From positions 1-5,673 of the forward strand of contig CBFHAI010000099.1 in NCBI GenBank assembly GCA_965653565.1: 5,673 nucleotides of DNA, given 5' to 3'. The notes under the pieces are model-generated. The model was not told where the DNA came from. It made no database searches and was given only the letters and a program-made list of their open reading frames with translations. Both the position numbers and the translations under genes were made by a program. This DNA is from JALCLA01 sp965653565 (GTDB lineage Bacteria > Pseudomonadota > Gammaproteobacteria > Xanthomonadales > Xanthomonadaceae). Below, one piece after another: positions 5,512-5,673 of this stretch (position 1 is the first letter of the stretch; the number at the start of each line of letters is the position of its first letter).

Positions 5512-5581
5512 CAGTCTCGTCATTCCCGCGCAGGCGGGAATCCAGTGACTTTGGAGCGTTCCGCTTCCCTCTTGTTTGATG
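5512..5581 (+). repeat. Dispersed intergenic repeat, right copy (inverted relative to the left copy)
   Basis: This is the inverted partner of 1-70 (65 of 70 identical after reverse-complementing). It holds the 8-4-8 palindrome at 5522-5541 and a degenerate version of the GAAGCGG/CCGCTTC inverted repeat near 5554-5567. The gap from the mlaF stop to here (5450-5511) shows no gene. The two copies bracket about 5.4 kb holding all seven genes. No transposase and no target-site duplication can be seen. Confidence 0.85.
5522..5541. repeat. dRS3-like 20-bp palindrome, right copy
   Basis: The stem ATTCCCGC pairs with GCGGGAAT around the loop GCAG, and the whole fits ATTCCC-N8-GGGAAT. It is the exact reverse complement of 41-60. 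No T-run follows, so it is a repeat palindrome rather than a standard terminator. Confidence 0.75.
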
Positions 5582-5673
5582 ATGCGACTTCGCGAGTTTC
5601 GTCCCTCTCAGCGGGGGGCGAGTCACTTTCTCTTGCTTGTCCAAGAGAAAGTAACCAAAGAGAAGGACACCCC
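5582..5673. repeat. Repeat block with long hairpin, continuing off the right edge
   Basis: This non-coding block directly adjoins the 5512-5581 repeat. ACTTTCTCTTG (5625-5635) pairs perfectly with CAAGAGAAAGT (5642-5652) around a six-base loop; two further pairs beyond one mismatch extend the structure to 5622-5655. The AACCAAAGAGAAGG that follows repeats part of the arm. From memory, similar TTTGGTTACTTTCTCTTGG blocks recur between genes in Xanthomonadaceae; that is recognition, not a search. It probably forms one composite element with 5512-5581. The left copy is cut by the window edge before this part. Confidence 0.5.

Noticed and set aside
1..5581. Composite transposon bounded by the inverted repeats
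   Set aside because: There is no transposase or integrase gene in between and no visible target duplication; dispersed intergenic repeats explain the pair more simply.
4412..5644. 410-codon open frame on the minus strand
   Set aside because: It is antisense to mlaF and begins inside the repeat block, giving the repeat-type peptide SLDSRLRGNDE. It has no domain and the opposite strand is clearly coding.
1..5673. CRISPR array, tRNA, rRNA, phage or toxin-antitoxin genes
   Set aside because: No spaced direct-repeat series, cloverleaf or matching protein was seen on either strand.

Overview
This is high-GC bacterial chromosomal DNA. The protein families, the tandem DUF4124 proteins and the intergenic repeats carrying an ATTCCC-N8-GGGAAT hairpin suggest a gammaproteobacterium of the Xanthomonadales type (Xanthomonadaceae or Rhodanobacteraceae). 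The lineage is inferred from pattern recognition, not from a search.

Layout, left to right. Positions 1-70 hold one copy of a dispersed intergenic repeat. Two small minus-strand genes follow: a membrane-anchored DUF4124 protein (106-396) and, upstream of it in transcription, a secreted DUF4124 protein (413-856). A divergent promoter region lies at 857-978. From 979 to 5449 five plus-strand genes are packed as one apparent operon: phosphatidylserine synthase pssA; a three-domain GAF / SpoIIE-type PP2C phosphatase / RsbW-like serine kinase protein; a 106-residue STAS protein with a DSSG phosphorylation motif; an MlaE-family permease; and an MlaF-family ABC ATPase. The junctions are a one-base overlap (TGATG), a 31-base gap, a 5-base gap and a four-base overlap (ATGA). 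A candidate terminator overlaps the end of mlaF. Positions 5512-5581 carry a second copy of the left repeat, inverted (65 of 70 positions identical), followed by a further hairpin-bearing repeat block to the right edge.

The main point of interest is the combination. MlaE and MlaF form the inner-membrane core of a phospholipid transporter whose usual regulatory subunit, MlaB, is a STAS protein. Here the STAS protein next to mlaE looks like a classical phosphorylatable anti-sigma-factor antagonist (SpoIIAA/RsbV type), and the gene before it encodes a protein that carries both the kinase and the phosphatase expected to act on such a STAS domain. With pssA first in the operon, the simplest hypothesis is a partner-switching module that senses a signal through GAF, sets the phosphorylation state of the STAS protein, and thereby controls phospholipid transport alongside phospholipid synthesis. 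The genes and motifs are seen directly; the regulatory link is inference. No MlaD (MCE) or MlaC gene is present in the window.
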